A stretch of 64,000 bases of DNA from Flavobacterium coralii (GTDB taxonomy: Bacteria; Bacteroidota; Bacteroidia; Flavobacteriales; Flavobacteriaceae). This document shows positions 35,497-44,106 of this stretch, piece after piece. Where the stretch lies: positions 62,001 through 126,000 of the forward strand of contig NZ_JAHDIU010000004.1 of NCBI RefSeq assembly GCF_019891545.1. Reading direction: 5' to 3'. A program made the translations under genes and the position numbers. Numbering within the stretch: the first letter of the stretch is position 1; the number at the start of each line of letters is the position of its first letter. The notes below the pieces were generated by a model. That model had not been told where the DNA came from. It ran no database searches and saw only the letters and a program-made list of their open reading frames with translations.

Positions 35497-36143
35497 AGGG
35501 TTAGCTGCATTTTATAGCACGAATCTTCCGAAACGGTAACTGTGCCGTCCCAGCTATAGCCCGAGCAGCTTGCGGTAAAGTTATAGCTGCCGGCAGGCAG
35601 GGTAAAATTGGCTGCACCCGATGCACCGCAATCTGGTGACGAATTATAATATCCGGTAATAGCTCCGCCATATCCGTTAACCGTTACCGAAATATTGCCG
35701 CACCCAAAATCAGACGATATCCAGAACATTACATTTCCGGTGCCGCTTCCGCCACCCCCGCCGCCATCGCACGGAAAGTTATCGCTGCGGTAATATACCT
35801 GTGCATTGTGGGTATCAATGGCCTGGTCGGGAACACCTACCAGCATACTGTCACCATCAAACTGAAGCGGAAATTTTATGGTTTCCCCACCCACAACAAA
35901 TGTCATAGAAGGTTCTGATGCGTTAAAAGTCCCAAACGTTTCCTGCCCACCCACACAGGTAATAGCTGTAGAAGATTCAAAACGAACATACGATTCCATG
36001 TTACTGCGCTTCCAGTCGCCGTAATAATTGCTTGTATCATCATGGTTAAAGGTTTCTGAGGGGTCTTCCTCATCACAACCAAAAGCAAGCGTGGCAAAAA
36101 ATACCAACGCTGCCATTTTTAAATAAGTACTGATTGATTTCAT
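35493..36143 (-). CDS. Lipoprotein of unknown function
   Basis: A 216-residue lipoprotein (MKSISTYLKMAALVFFATLAFGC, lipobox LAFGC). An N-terminal strand-rich domain of ~110 residues follows (DWKRSNMESYVRFESSTAITCVGG...), then a Gly-rich linker (CDGGGGGGSGTG) and a C-terminal ~80-residue beta module with paired cysteines (FGCGNISVTVNGYGG ... CGASGAANFTLPAGSYNFTASCSGYSWDGTVTVSEDSCYKMQL). The latter looks like a PEGA/carboxypeptidase-regulatory type sandwich. It uses the ATG at 36143; a start 9 codons earlier would give an unusual signal peptide. A minus-strand TACATTTG element is at 36168-36175. Function unknown. Confidence 0.7.
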   Translation of the reverse strand: MKSISTYLKMAALVFFATLAFGCDEEDPSETFNHDDTSNYYGDWKRSNMESYVRFESSTAITCVGGQETFGTFNASEPSMTFVVGGETIKFPLQFDGDSMLVGVPDQAIDTHNAQVYYRSDNFPCDGGGGGGSGTGNVMFWISSDFGCGNISVTVNGYGGAITGYYNSSPDCGASGAANFTLPAGSYNFTASCSGYSWDGTVTVSEDSCYKMQLTL

Positions 36144-36315
36144 AGTTATACATTTAGAGTTCCAATTCAAATGTATCTAAATACAAAGCACTGTGAAATA
36201 CCTACTTATGTGTATTTTAACATTATTAAACAAAACACCTAAAGGCTTTAACAAAAGCTAAACAACTTTTGCAAAGGGTTATCGCTAAATTTACAAGTAA
36301 CAAAAACACATTTAC

Positions 36316-36573
36316 ATGGATCAGTTCACGATAAAATACCCGGGCGACAAAGCCGGGCTGTTAAACAAGATAAAAAGCACTATAGGCGATAAAGGTAAAC
36401 TGGCAGGCGATGAGCAGCAGGGCAGTTTTGAAGGCAGTACACCTGTTGGCAAGTTTGAAGGCTCTTATAAAATTGTTGGAGATGATATTACCATCAGCAT
36501 AAGTAAAAAGCCATTTCTTGTTTCGACCGGCAGGATTAAAGACGAGTTTGAAAAGGCTTTAAAAAAAGTATAA
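36316..36573 (+). CDS. Small hypothetical protein
   Basis: An 85-residue soluble protein with a repeated GSFEGSTPVGKFEGSYKI beta-hairpin followed by GDDITISISKKPFLVSTGRIKDEFEKALKKV. The strand-then-helix layout resembles polyhydroxyalkanoate-system or SRPBCC-like small proteins, but I do not recognise the family. One base separates it from the next gene. A TAAATTTA element is at 36286-36293. Confidence 0.6.
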   Translation: MDQFTIKYPGDKAGLLNKIKSTIGDKGKLAGDEQQGSFEGSTPVGKFEGSYKIVGDDITISISKKPFLVSTGRIKDEFEKALKKV

Positions 36574-36574
36574 C

Positions 36575-37084
36575 ATGAAACTGCTTATTGGTATAACCTG
36601 CTTTTTGGTGGCAGGCATGCTGCATGCACAACCGCCAAGGCTTACATTAACGCCAAACGGCTTTGATGCGGTAACTGTTGAAATACCGGAAACATCTAAC
36701 GAAAAGCTTATTTCGTTAACCAAAAACTGGGCTATAGAATATAACCGTACACAGGAAGGCAGCGATGCAAGTAATGTAAGCGAAAGCGGGATAACTATAA
36801 CAGCATATAAAAGGAATGCCTTTAATTACGGCAACCGTGGTGAAAATTTTTACCATAAAATTAAATATGATATCCGTTTCGAGTTTAACCGCACAAGCTA
36901 CAAGGCATCTTTTAACGTAACTGAAATTTATCTTGATGATGTACTGCTTGAATATAAGCTGCCGGATTATTTTACATCTGAAGGTAAACTGAAAGAAGGG
37001 TATAATACGCTTGATGAAACACTTGAAGATACGGTAAATGATATAGTAAACTCGCATTATGATTTTATAATGAATTACCGATAA
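36575..37084 (+). CDS. Exported DUF4468-like protein
   Basis: A 169-residue protein with a signal peptide (AGMLHAQ, residues 1-19). It then resembles the DUF4468 TBP-like fold common in Bacteroidota (NEKLISLTKNWAIEYNRTQE ... YHKIKYDIRFEFNRTSYKASFNVTEIYLDD), with a C-terminal helix (LEDTVNDIVNSHYDFIM). Likely periplasmic; function unknown. It is coupled to the preceding 85-residue gene. Confidence 0.65.
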   Translation: MKLLIGITCFLVAGMLHAQPPRLTLTPNGFDAVTVEIPETSNEKLISLTKNWAIEYNRTQEGSDASNVSESGITITAYKRNAFNYGNRGENFYHKIKYDIRFEFNRTSYKASFNVTEIYLDDVLLEYKLPDYFTSEGKLKEGYNTLDETLEDTVNDIVNSHYDFIMNYR

Positions 37085-37109
37085 GTACTAACTAACAAAA
37101 GATAACAAT

Positions 37110-37520
37110 ATGGTAACCGGAACTGACGACCCTAAAGATTTAGGTTCTAAAAAAATAAATAACGAAGAAAAGCAAAGCCCTAAAAATGAAGGCTTTAGCG
37201 GTGAAAACCTACCAAAAAACTATGACCCCAGCCAGGACAAAATGAAGCAGGAACTGGAGAAGAATGAGGAAGGTGAAACCGAAACAACAGCGCGTGCCCG
37301 TGATGTGGATGAGAAAAGAGCTGTACCTGTAACAGAATCTGACCGTGCTGAAAACGGTAACGGAAGAGCTGTTGACAAGAATAGAGGCACGGCAAACGAA
37401 GCAGAAGATATGGAAACGGCGGAAAACCGCGACTTCAATTCAGATATTGATGAGGAGCGTTACCCTGCTGACCACCCGGATAATAAAAAAGTGCGTGGCA
37501 ACACACACTTTGGAGAGTAA
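37110..37520 (+). CDS. Disordered hydrophilic protein, 136 aa
   Basis: A 136-residue protein made almost entirely of charged and polar residues (MVTGTDDPKDLGSKKINNEEKQ ... ERYPADHPDNKK), without hydrophobic segments. Composition suggests an intrinsically disordered, stress-protective (LEA-like) protein. Another 136-residue protein of the same character lies at 38532-38942. No family recognised; coding reality is supported by the in-frame ATG, the uninterrupted length and the terminator that follows. Confidence 0.55.
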   Translation: MVTGTDDPKDLGSKKINNEEKQSPKNEGFSGENLPKNYDPSQDKMKQELEKNEEGETETTARARDVDEKRAVPVTESDRAENGNGRAVDKNRGTANEAEDMETAENRDFNSDIDEERYPADHPDNKKVRGNTHFGE

Positions 37521-37542
37521 AACCAATACCGCCAATTGTAAT

Positions 37543-37587
37543 TACCATCCTGCCGGCAACGCGCCATTGCAGGATGGTATTTTTTTA
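37543..37587. terminator. Bidirectional terminator
   Basis: Stem TACCATCCTGC / GCAGGATGGTA with a 13-base loop and a T-run that runs into the stop codon of the convergent YceI gene. Confidence 0.8.
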
Positions 37588-38124
37588 TTCGGGCTTGTTG
37601 GTATATTGTATATTGGCATGCAGCTTTATCTCTTCGCCCAGTATTATACCGCTTGCCTCGGCTGCTTCGGCAGGATGAATGTCAAAATCATTACGGTCAA
37701 TAACGCCGTTAATTTCAAATCCGGCACGGTTTATACCAAAGCCATCTTTTGCCTGCCCACCGAATAACACATCAAAGGTTACCTGTTTGGTAGTGCCTTT
37801 TATGGTCAAATCTCCCGTAAGCTTGTATTTATCACCATCTAAATGTGTAAATTGTGTTGACAGAAACGTGATTTCAGGATAGGCGTCGGCATTAAAAAAA
37901 TCATCCGATTTTAAGTGCTCATCCCTGTCCTCATTATTAGTATCTATACTGTACACATCTATCTTCAGCGTAAAATAAGCATCTTTAAAATCATCGTGTA
38001 CAGGCGTTACCATAGTGCCTGAAAAGACATTAAATGCGCCGGAAATATTAGAAATAAGCAGGTGGCGTATTTTAAATTGTATTTCGGAATGTGCAGGATC
38101 TATCTCCCAATGTTTTGAAGCCAT
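37585..38124 (-). CDS. YceI family protein
   Basis: A 179-residue protein of the YceI lipocalin-like family (WEIDPAHSEIQFKIRHLLISNISGAFNVFSGTM ... FKDAYFTLKIDVYSIDTNNEDRDEHLKSDDFFNADAYPEITFLST ... GDLTIKGTTKQVTFDVLF). The family binds isoprenoid-like ligands. No signal peptide is visible, unlike E. coli YceI, so it is probably cytoplasmic. Confidence 0.9.
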   Translation of the reverse strand: MASKHWEIDPAHSEIQFKIRHLLISNISGAFNVFSGTMVTPVHDDFKDAYFTLKIDVYSIDTNNEDRDEHLKSDDFFNADAYPEITFLSTQFTHLDGDKYKLTGDLTIKGTTKQVTFDVLFGGQAKDGFGINRAGFEINGVIDRNDFDIHPAEAAEASGIILGEEIKLHANIQYTNKPE

Positions 38125-38308
38125 AGTATAAAATTTATCCTACTAATTTACAGCATGTAAGGCATTACTGCAAAACCGACTGTATCAATTATTTGTTAAA
38201 AGTACATAACCAACAAATCATTGCTTTTAGATAATCAGCCATTTTACAGGCAATAGCGCTGCACATCTTCACATTTATAACATTTCCTTTAACAGGCAAC
38301 GTTAAATG

Positions 38309-38338
38309 AGTTCATTTCATGGTATGTAATGATGAACT
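38309..38338. repeat. Inverted repeat AGTTCAT / ATGAACT
   Basis: Seven-base arms (38309-38315 and 38332-38338) separated by 16 bases, 31 bases before the ATG of the 46-residue gene. It could be an operator or a leader hairpin. The rest of 38125-38368 shows nothing else recognisable. Confidence 0.35.
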
Positions 38339-38368
38339 TTATAATGCAAAACATAAAACATTACAATC

Positions 38369-38509
38369 ATGTCTGAAGAAAAAAAACAAACCCCCGCACC
38401 AAAGGTATCAAGCGAAAGGGATTCGGCAGCTTCTAAGCTTGCAAAGAAAACTGATAAAAAAGATTCGTCAGGCAAAGAAGCCTATCCTAAACCATCGCAA
38501 AAGGACTAA
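38369..38509 (+). CDS. Small Lys-rich hydrophilic protein, 46 aa
   Basis: A 46-residue open frame (ATG 38369, stop 38507-38509) encoding only polar and charged residues: it starts MSEEKKQTPAP, contains SAASKLAKKTDKKDSSGK and ends PKPSQKD. It is basic where its downstream neighbour is acidic. Probably a real small gene because it lies 22 bases ahead of the next one and shares its disordered character. No family recognised. Confidence 0.45.
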   Translation: MSEEKKQTPAPKVSSERDSAASKLAKKTDKKDSSGKEAYPKPSQKD

Positions 38510-38531
38510 TATAACACGTAAAAAACATATT

Positions 38532-38942
38532 ATGGAAACTGATAATAACCGCAACAACAATGGCAACGGCACAGAACCGAATGAAAACACAGGCCACCTT
38601 GGCAACCACGAGCCGTATGGAATGAGCAACAAGGGCAACGGCCTTAATGACCCTGCCATGGATAAAGACAATTACCGCGGGCAGGAAAGAAAAGTTGAAG
38701 ATTCGCGCGATGCAGATTCAAGGACTTTTAATGAAGATGAAGACACGTGGGAAGCTAAAAAAGAAGCCAACACCACAAATGACGGCACTAAAGATAACGA
38801 CTGGAATGCCAAAGATATGACCCAACGCACCATACAGGAAGAGCAACAGGACGACGATGTGCTGCAGGGCCGTTATAATGACGAAGAGCAAAACAAATAC
38901 GGCCAGGAAAATGACCGCAGGAACAGAGAAGAGTTAGAGTAA
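38532..38942 (+). CDS. Disordered Asn/Asp/Glu-rich protein, 136 aa
   Basis: A 136-residue protein (ATG 38532) extremely rich in Asn, Asp, Glu and Arg, with no hydrophobic core (METDNNRNNNGNGTEPNEN ... TQRTIQEEQQDDDVLQGRYNDEEQNKYGQE). The open frame extends upstream but that part overlaps the 46-residue gene in another frame and is Lys-rich non-coding-like, so I use the ATG at 38532. It is the same length and type as the protein at 37110-37520. Possibly a desiccation or osmotic-stress protein; not recognised. Confidence 0.55.
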   Translation: METDNNRNNNGNGTEPNENTGHLGNHEPYGMSNKGNGLNDPAMDKDNYRGQERKVEDSRDADSRTFNEDEDTWEAKKEANTTNDGTKDNDWNAKDMTQRTIQEEQQDDDVLQGRYNDEEQNKYGQENDRRNREELE

Positions 38943-38975
38943 GAATTTCATATAAGTTCCGAACCTAATTCAAAT

Positions 38976-39013
38976 AAAAAGCGTGATAAGGATATTCTTT
39001 ATCACGCTTTTGC
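38976..39013 (+). terminator. Intrinsic terminator
   Basis: Stem AAAAAGCGTGATAA / TTATCACGCTTTT, 34 bases after the disordered-protein stop; A/T flanks on both sides let it also serve the convergent DUF6526-like gene. Confidence 0.8.
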
Positions 39014-39032
39014 TTTTTATGCTTTCCTGATT

Positions 39033-39470
39033 TTAAACCCTCCTGTGGTCAGGATACCAGTTTTTAATTGCTTTTTTAATGGCATCTGCCGAAAGGTTCT
39101 CTTGTACAGCACGCTCTACAAGAGCAGGCAGTTCATCATCCGGTGCGAAGCGGAGTGCAAACAATTGCCCCTGCGTGAGTTTTTCTTCAAGAGGCTCTAA
39201 ACGCGTACCCGTTGTAACGAAATAGCGGTAACGCAGCTCCAGCAGTACCAGCCTGTTTTGCAGCGTTAGCGCATAATGCTGGCGCAACATGAACGATAGC
39301 CATATTACTGCCATACCCAGCATTCCTGTAAATATCCATATTTGTTTATCATCATCTGCCTTCGATGCAAAATAGGCCACCGCAATTACAAACAGCAGCA
39401 TCAGCGGATAGAATACAAAATGATGTGGCGGATAGAACCGTATATGGTTCTTATAATTTTGTTTAGCCAT
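39033..39470 (-). CDS. DUF6526-like membrane protein
   Basis: A 145-residue protein with two membrane helices near residues 18-36 and 45-61, starting MAKQNYKNHIRFYPPHHFVFYPLM, a pattern seen in DUF6526 proteins of Bacteroidota. The soluble C-terminus includes RLVLLELRYRYFVTTGTRLEPLEEKLTQGQLFALRFAPDDELPALVERA. Its start overlaps the end of the amidase gene by eight bases. Function unknown. Confidence 0.7.
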   Translation of the reverse strand: MAKQNYKNHIRFYPPHHFVFYPLMLLFVIAVAYFASKADDDKQIWIFTGMLGMAVIWLSFMLRQHYALTLQNRLVLLELRYRYFVTTGTRLEPLEEKLTQGQLFALRFAPDDELPALVERAVQENLSADAIKKAIKNWYPDHRRV

Positions 39471-40077
39471 TTTTAACCTGTTTTATAAAATCAAGAAGTG
39501 TTGCAGCAATTTCTTTTTGTTTTTGTGTATTGGTAAGATAAGTGCGGTCGTTAGCATTGGTAAGGTAACCCAGCTCGCAAAGCACTACCGGATACTGCGA
39601 ATGCTTAAGTATATACATAGGCGCTTCTTTAACTCCTGTAACTGTATAATTCTTTTTAGCAAAGTGTACAGAAAGCAAATCTGCATATATGCGTGACTGC
39701 GAATGAATAGCTGAGTTATCTTCCGGCACGAAAAACTCCATGCCATACTTTTCTTTATTAGGTGTACCATTGAGGTGCAGTGATAAAACCATGTCCGGCT
39801 TTAAGTTATTTATAGCAGCCACACGTTCCTGCAGGGTGACAAACTTATCTTCTTCGCGGGTAAAATATATTGCTATATCTTCGCCACTTACAGCTTTAAG
39901 TTCTGCAGCAATACTGGCAGTTAGGTCTTTCTCGGTTTGCCCGTCAATCTGTACGCCTGTGTCTTTACCCCCATGGGCAACATCAATAAGCACGGTAAAT
40001 TTTTTAGTTTGCTGAGCAGCTGCCGCAAAGCCCGCTACTAAAAAAACTACAATAAATAGCCTTGACAGTGTTTTCAT
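39463..40077 (-). CDS. N-acetylmuramoyl-L-alanine amidase (Amidase_3)
   Basis: A 204-residue exported zinc amidase. Signal peptide ends FAAAAQ (about residue 21). Candidate zinc ligands and catalytic residues: His in LIDVAHGGKDTG (the usual DPGHGG reads DVAHGG here), Glu in QTEKDL, His in SLHLN, and Glu in CELGYLTN. The enzyme splits the amide bond between muramic acid and the peptide stem in peptidoglycan. There is no cell-wall binding repeat, so it is a minimal single-domain enzyme. Confidence 0.88.
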   Translation of the reverse strand: MKTLSRLFIVVFLVAGFAAAAQQTKKFTVLIDVAHGGKDTGVQIDGQTEKDLTASIAAELKAVSGEDIAIYFTREEDKFVTLQERVAAINNLKPDMVLSLHLNGTPNKEKYGMEFFVPEDNSAIHSQSRIYADLLSVHFAKKNYTVTGVKEAPMYILKHSQYPVVLCELGYLTNANDRTYLTNTQKQKEIAATLLDFIKQVKNG

Positions 40078-40152
40078 GATTAGTTGGTTTATATTAATAA
40101 TGGTAGAGTGTTTATTATGTTAACTCAAAACACTACTGCATTAGTATAGAGC

Positions 40153-40851
40153 CTATGCACTCTTTGGCAATAAAAGCGGTAAAAGCTCTGTAATATTAGC
40201 TATCTCGCTCATGTTTTCATGCTCTACATTGTGCTCTACCATTTCGTGTGCCCAGGTAGTATGAAAAGGCACATGGCAGGCATAGCCGCCAATTTCGAGC
40301 ACCGGCAGCACATCAGAACGCAATGAATTTCCAACCATGTAAAACTCCTGCGGCGCTATATCTAGGCGTTTAATGAGTTTAAGGTAATCTATCTCTTTTT
40401 TATCTGACATTACTTCTATATGGTGAAAATAATGCCCAAGTCCGCTGTTGTGCAGCTTGCGTTGCTGGTCTTTAAGGTCGCCTTTTGTTGCCACAACCAG
40501 TTTATAATGCGGCTGTAAAGCTTTTAATGTCTCCTCTACCCCTTCCAGCAGCACGATAGGCTTTTGTATCAGTTCTTTGCCCAGCTCAGTTATCATTTCG
40601 ATACACTTAACGCTTACGGTACCGTTAGAAACCTTTACAGCAGTTTCTATCATGCTCAATACATATCCTTTTATGCCGTAGCCATAAAGCGGAAGGTTGT
40701 TTATCTGTGTCCTGAACAGCTCTTGAGAAAGGCTCTGGTGCGAAAGATAGGCTTCCATAATCCCGCAAAACTTCTTCTCGGTTTCCTCAAAATAGGGTTC
40801 GTTGATAAAGAGTGTATCGTCAGCGTCAAACGCAATTACTTTTATATCCAT
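40153..40851 (-). CDS. HAD family hydrolase
   Basis: A 232-residue haloacid dehalogenase-type phosphatase. Motif I is FDADDTLF (residues ~8-15), motif II VVATKGD, motif III with the Lys before YFHHIEVMSDKKE, and motif IV in YMVGNSLRSDVLPVLEIGGYACHVPF. The helical cap lies at ~20-95. The substrate is unknown; sugar-phosphate or nucleotide phosphatases are typical. Monocistronic with a minus-strand TAGATTTG element at 40871-40878. Confidence 0.85.
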   Translation of the reverse strand: MDIKVIAFDADDTLFINEPYFEETEKKFCGIMEAYLSHQSLSQELFRTQINNLPLYGYGIKGYVLSMIETAVKVSNGTVSVKCIEMITELGKELIQKPIVLLEGVEETLKALQPHYKLVVATKGDLKDQQRKLHNSGLGHYFHHIEVMSDKKEIDYLKLIKRLDIAPQEFYMVGNSLRSDVLPVLEIGGYACHVPFHTTWAHEMVEHNVEHENMSEIANITELLPLLLPKSA

Positions 40852-40936
40852 TAAATAGCGAATTTATTTACAAATCTACTAAACAAAAGGCAGCCACCCC
40901 GCCTGGTAAATGTTAATAGATTTATAATAACAGTAT

Positions 40937-41308
40937 TTAGCGTACAATCTGGGTGCTGTGTGCCGCTATTACTTTCCATTCGCCGCCTAATTGTTTCCAT
41001 ACGCGGGTAAAACGGTACAGGCCTACTTCGGTATCACCAAAAAAACTGCCGCTTATCTCTTTTTTAACCGAAACTATTACAACATCATCGTATGCCTTGA
41101 TTTGTTGTTCGGAAACTACAATATCATATATCGTAATGTTGCCTTCGCGGTGTGCATTAATATCTGCCTCCTTAGAAAAAAGGTCGCCGTAATGGCCGGT
41201 AAAAATAAGTTCATCTGAAATGAGAGCATCAAGCGTGGCAACATCACTTGCTTTCATTGCCTCTATTAAGCGGTTCTCCAGTAATTCAATTTGTTGATTA
41301 GTATCCAT
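40937..41308 (-). CDS. SnoaL/DUF4440-like protein
   Basis: A 123-residue protein of the NTF2 superfamily, DUF4440 type (IELLENRLIEAMKASDVATLDALISDELIFTGHYGDLFSKEADINAHREG ... VSVKKEISGSFFGDTEVGLYRFTRVWKQLGGEWKVIAAHSTQIV). Start is the ATG at 41308; an in-frame ATG nine codons earlier is less likely. These small barrels bind or act on hydrophobic ligands; function here is unknown. Confidence 0.75.
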   Translation of the reverse strand: MDTNQQIELLENRLIEAMKASDVATLDALISDELIFTGHYGDLFSKEADINAHREGNITIYDIVVSEQQIKAYDDVVIVSVKKEISGSFFGDTEVGLYRFTRVWKQLGGEWKVIAAHSTQIVR

Positions 41309-41381
41309 AATTGATGATTGATTTAATGCAACCAAATTAAGGAATTTCCTTCACAAACAAATCCTAAATTAAAGCTAATAG

Positions 41382-41930
41382 TTAACGTAAATTATCTTTT
41401 ACAACCTGCATCGCTTTAGCATAAAGCTCAGCATTGCCTTTATCTGCCACTTTGAGTATACCCGATACCTCTTTAAGGTAGCGTGGTGCAAAATTTCGGT
41501 CGTTGGCAGTAATGTCAATCGCGTTATCTATAATATCGGCATACTTAATGGTCTGAGCATCTGCACCTGTTAAAGCTATCCGCTCAAGCTCCAGTTGCTT
41601 GCGCTGCTTCCTGTTTAGTTTAGGATAAGCCTCTTTTACAAATTCGTCTGTCATCTCTATAACTAACTTCAGGGTTTCCTCAGCTTCATCTTCATTCATT
41701 ACACCTTTCAAAAACTCAAGCATTTGCGGAGGTTTTACCGGAGTATCTTCTAAAACATCATGCAGCAAAGCTGCTGCAAGCAGAGGCAGCCTGTCGGTAT
41801 AACCTCGCAGCGTTTCCATAACCCTGACAGGATGTACTATATATCTTTCTGGCGTGTACTTGCGCATCTGGTTACCGTGGGCATCATCGGCATAGTCGCG
41901 TATTATATGTAGTATTTCTTCTTTTGTCAT
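41382..41930 (-). CDS. HD-domain phosphohydrolase (MESH1/RelA-like)
   Basis: A 182-residue stand-alone HD protein with RIVHPVRVMETL-type (YIVHPVRVMET) first histidine, the HD pair in LLAAALLHDVLEDT, and the downstream Asp in TIKYADIIDNAIDI. This layout resembles the ppGpp hydrolase half of RelA/SpoT and small hydrolases (SAH/MESH1). The synthetase domain is absent. Possible small alarmone hydrolase; substrate not shown. Confidence 0.8.
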   Translation of the reverse strand: MTKEEILHIIRDYADDAHGNQMRKYTPERYIVHPVRVMETLRGYTDRLPLLAAALLHDVLEDTPVKPPQMLEFLKGVMNEDEAEETLKLVIEMTDEFVKEAYPKLNRKQRKQLELERIALTGADAQTIKYADIIDNAIDITANDRNFAPRYLKEVSGILKVADKGNAELYAKAMQVVKDNLR

Positions 41931-42098
41931 AGAATTACGAAGGTAAAAAATTCACACACTTAAAATTAAACCTCCTGTTATTGTCATGCTATTTGATTAG
42001 GAATACTTTAGCATGATTAACATCATATTAAACCTTACTGTCCAAAGCCTGTAAAAATATTCCTTACATTTACAGTAAATCAATCACTACATACCATT

Positions 42099-42983
42099 AT
42101 GAATTATACTGCAAAAATGCTTCGTGAAGATGCTTTAAAAGATAAAGTTATAGTTATAACCGGTGGCGGCAGCGGCCTCGGCAAGTCGATGACAAAATAT
42201 TTTATGGAACTTGGCGCAAAAACGGCCATTACCTCTCGCGACCTTGAAAAACTACAGGCTACAGCCAAAGAGCTTGAAGCCGAAACAGGCGGGCAGTGCC
42301 TTGCCGTGCAGTGTGATGTGCGCCATTATGATGAAGTGGAAAAAATGCTGCAGGAGGTATTAAGCCACTATGGTAAAGCCGATGTACTGCTTAATAATGC
42401 CGCAGGAAACTTTATAAGCCCCACAGAGCGCCTTTCTGCCAATGCGTTTGACACGATTATAGACATAGTGCTGAAAGGCTCTAAAAACTGCACCCTTGCC
42501 TTTGGAAAGCACTGGATAGATATCAAACAAGAATCGTCTGCGATATTGAATATAGTAACTACCTATGCCTGGACAGGCTCTGCCTATGTAGTGCCAAGTG
42601 CTACAGCTAAAGCAGGTGTGCTTGCCATGACGCGCAGCCTTGCGGTTGAATGGGCAAAATATGGCATACGCAGTAACGCGATAGCACCGGGCCCCTTCCC
42701 TACTAAGGGCGCATGGGACAGGCTGCTGCCGGGCGACCTTAAAGAAAAGTTTGACCTTGCCAAGAAAGTTCCCTTAAAGCGTGTGGGTGACCACCAGGAG
42801 CTGGCAAACCTTGCCGCCTACCTGGTTTCTGATTTTTCGGCTTATGTAAACGGAGAGGTTATCACTATAGACGGCGGCGAATGGCTTAAAGGTGCAGGGC
42901 AGTTTAACCTGCTGGAAGCAATACCCGAAGATATGTGGGATATGCTGGAAGCCATGATTAAAGCAAAAAAGAACAAAGAATAG
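42099..42983 (+). CDS. 2,4-dienoyl-CoA reductase-type SDR oxidoreductase
   Basis: A 294-residue short-chain dehydrogenase with NADP-binding TGGGSGLGKS (residues ~21-30) and NNAAGN. The usual YxxxK is SxxxK here, in YVVPSATAKAGVLAMTRSLAVEW. This is the sequence pattern of mitochondrial-type 2,4-dienoyl-CoA reductases (DECR), which share VVPSA-x-AKAG, PGP-x-x-TKGA and the ending ELANLAAYL...GEV...DGGEW. It reduces dienoyl-CoA intermediates in oxidation of unsaturated fatty acids. It is followed 24 bases later by a sugar kinase gene, perhaps co-transcribed. Confidence 0.88.
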   Translation: MNYTAKMLREDALKDKVIVITGGGSGLGKSMTKYFMELGAKTAITSRDLEKLQATAKELEAETGGQCLAVQCDVRHYDEVEKMLQEVLSHYGKADVLLNNAAGNFISPTERLSANAFDTIIDIVLKGSKNCTLAFGKHWIDIKQESSAILNIVTTYAWTGSAYVVPSATAKAGVLAMTRSLAVEWAKYGIRSNAIAPGPFPTKGAWDRLLPGDLKEKFDLAKKVPLKRVGDHQELANLAAYLVSDFSAYVNGEVITIDGGEWLKGAGQFNLLEAIPEDMWDMLEAMIKAKKNKE

Positions 42984-43007
42984 CAACTACTAAACAACAT
43001 ACTTTTA

Positions 43008-43949
43008 ATGAACCCCAACGTTTTAACCATAACCCTTAACCCTACTGTAGATAAAAGCAGCAGCGTGGCAAACATAAAGCCCGAAAAGAAACTGCGTTGC
43101 GAAAAGCCAAAATATGAACCCGGCGGTGGCGGCATTAATGTATCACGCGGGCTGGTAAGGCTGGGAATTGATACAACCGCATTGTTCACCTCGGGCGGGC
43201 GCACAGGCGAATTACTGCAAAAACTGCTTAAAGAAGAAAATGTTACTACACTTCCCGTTAACGTTGCTGCTGAAACCCGCGAAAATTTTATTGTGGTAGA
43301 TACCTCCAACAACGAGCAGTACCGTTTTGGTATGCCGGGCGAAGCACTATCTGAAGATGAGGCACAACTAATCTTAGATACTATAAATGATGTTACTCCT
43401 TTTCCGGATGTGGTCGTAATAAGCGGCAGCCTGCCCCCGGGAATGGAACCCGGTTACATTAAAAAGTTGGTTAAGCTGGCAAAAGGTAAAGGCAGTAAAG
43501 TAGTGGCAGATACATCAGGCGAGGCATTAACCGCCGCGCTGGAAGAAGGTGTTTACCTCCTGAAGCCGAATATTGGCGAACTAAGCAGGATTGCCAACAA
43601 AGAATACCTGGATAACGAAACCGCCGATGATGCCGCCAAAGAGCTTGTAATCGCCGGCAAGGCTGAAGTTGTGGTGGTATCTATGGGGCCGCAGGGCGCA
43701 TACCTTGTTACTCAGGATGAAACCATACACATAGCAGCGCCATCTGTAAAAAAGCTGAGTACCGTTGGCGCGGGCGACAGCATGGTGGCGGGCATGGTTT
43801 CGGTGCTGGCGCAAGGCGGTACGCCGGTGCAAATGGCGCGCATGGGCGTTGCGTGCGGTTCGGCAGCAACTATGAACCCCGGTACAGGGTTGTTTAAAAA
43901 GGAAGATGCCGAAAGGCTTTACAACTGGCTTTCAAAACACAAAGGTTAA
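43008..43949 (+). CDS. PfkB-family hexose-phosphate kinase
   Basis: A 313-residue ribokinase-fold kinase, 1-phosphofructokinase/6-phosphofructokinase-2 type. N-terminal motif is EPGGGGINVSRGLVRLG (residues ~36-52), C-terminal catalytic motif TVGAGDSMVAGMVSVLAQG with the base Asp (about 253-271). PNIGEL and SMGPQGAYL are also family-typical. It phosphorylates a fructose phosphate in glycolysis or tagatose-type pathways; the exact substrate cannot be read. It is notably GC-rich compared with genes downstream. Confidence 0.87.
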   Translation: MNPNVLTITLNPTVDKSSSVANIKPEKKLRCEKPKYEPGGGGINVSRGLVRLGIDTTALFTSGGRTGELLQKLLKEENVTTLPVNVAAETRENFIVVDTSNNEQYRFGMPGEALSEDEAQLILDTINDVTPFPDVVVISGSLPPGMEPGYIKKLVKLAKGKGSKVVADTSGEALTAALEEGVYLLKPNIGELSRIANKEYLDNETADDAAKELVIAGKAEVVVVSMGPQGAYLVTQDETIHIAAPSVKKLSTVGAGDSMVAGMVSVLAQGGTPVQMARMGVACGSAATMNPGTGLFKKEDAERLYNWLSKHKG

Positions 43950-44106
43950 ACTGCCGGAAATTCAGCTATTTTGGGTGTATATAATGCATGTGCAGGTTAA
44001 CAGGCAATTTCTTAAAGAATTTTAATCTTTTATTGGCAATACGTTACAAAAATTTTAAAGGTATAACAACCATCTTTGTATCACTAACCTTTAATAAAGT
44101 ACTGTC

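Noticed and set aside
38319-38531. 71-codon N-terminal extension of the Asn/Asp-rich protein
   Set aside because: The extension is Lys-rich, overlaps the 46-residue frame that shares the character of its neighbours, and a good ATG is at 38532.
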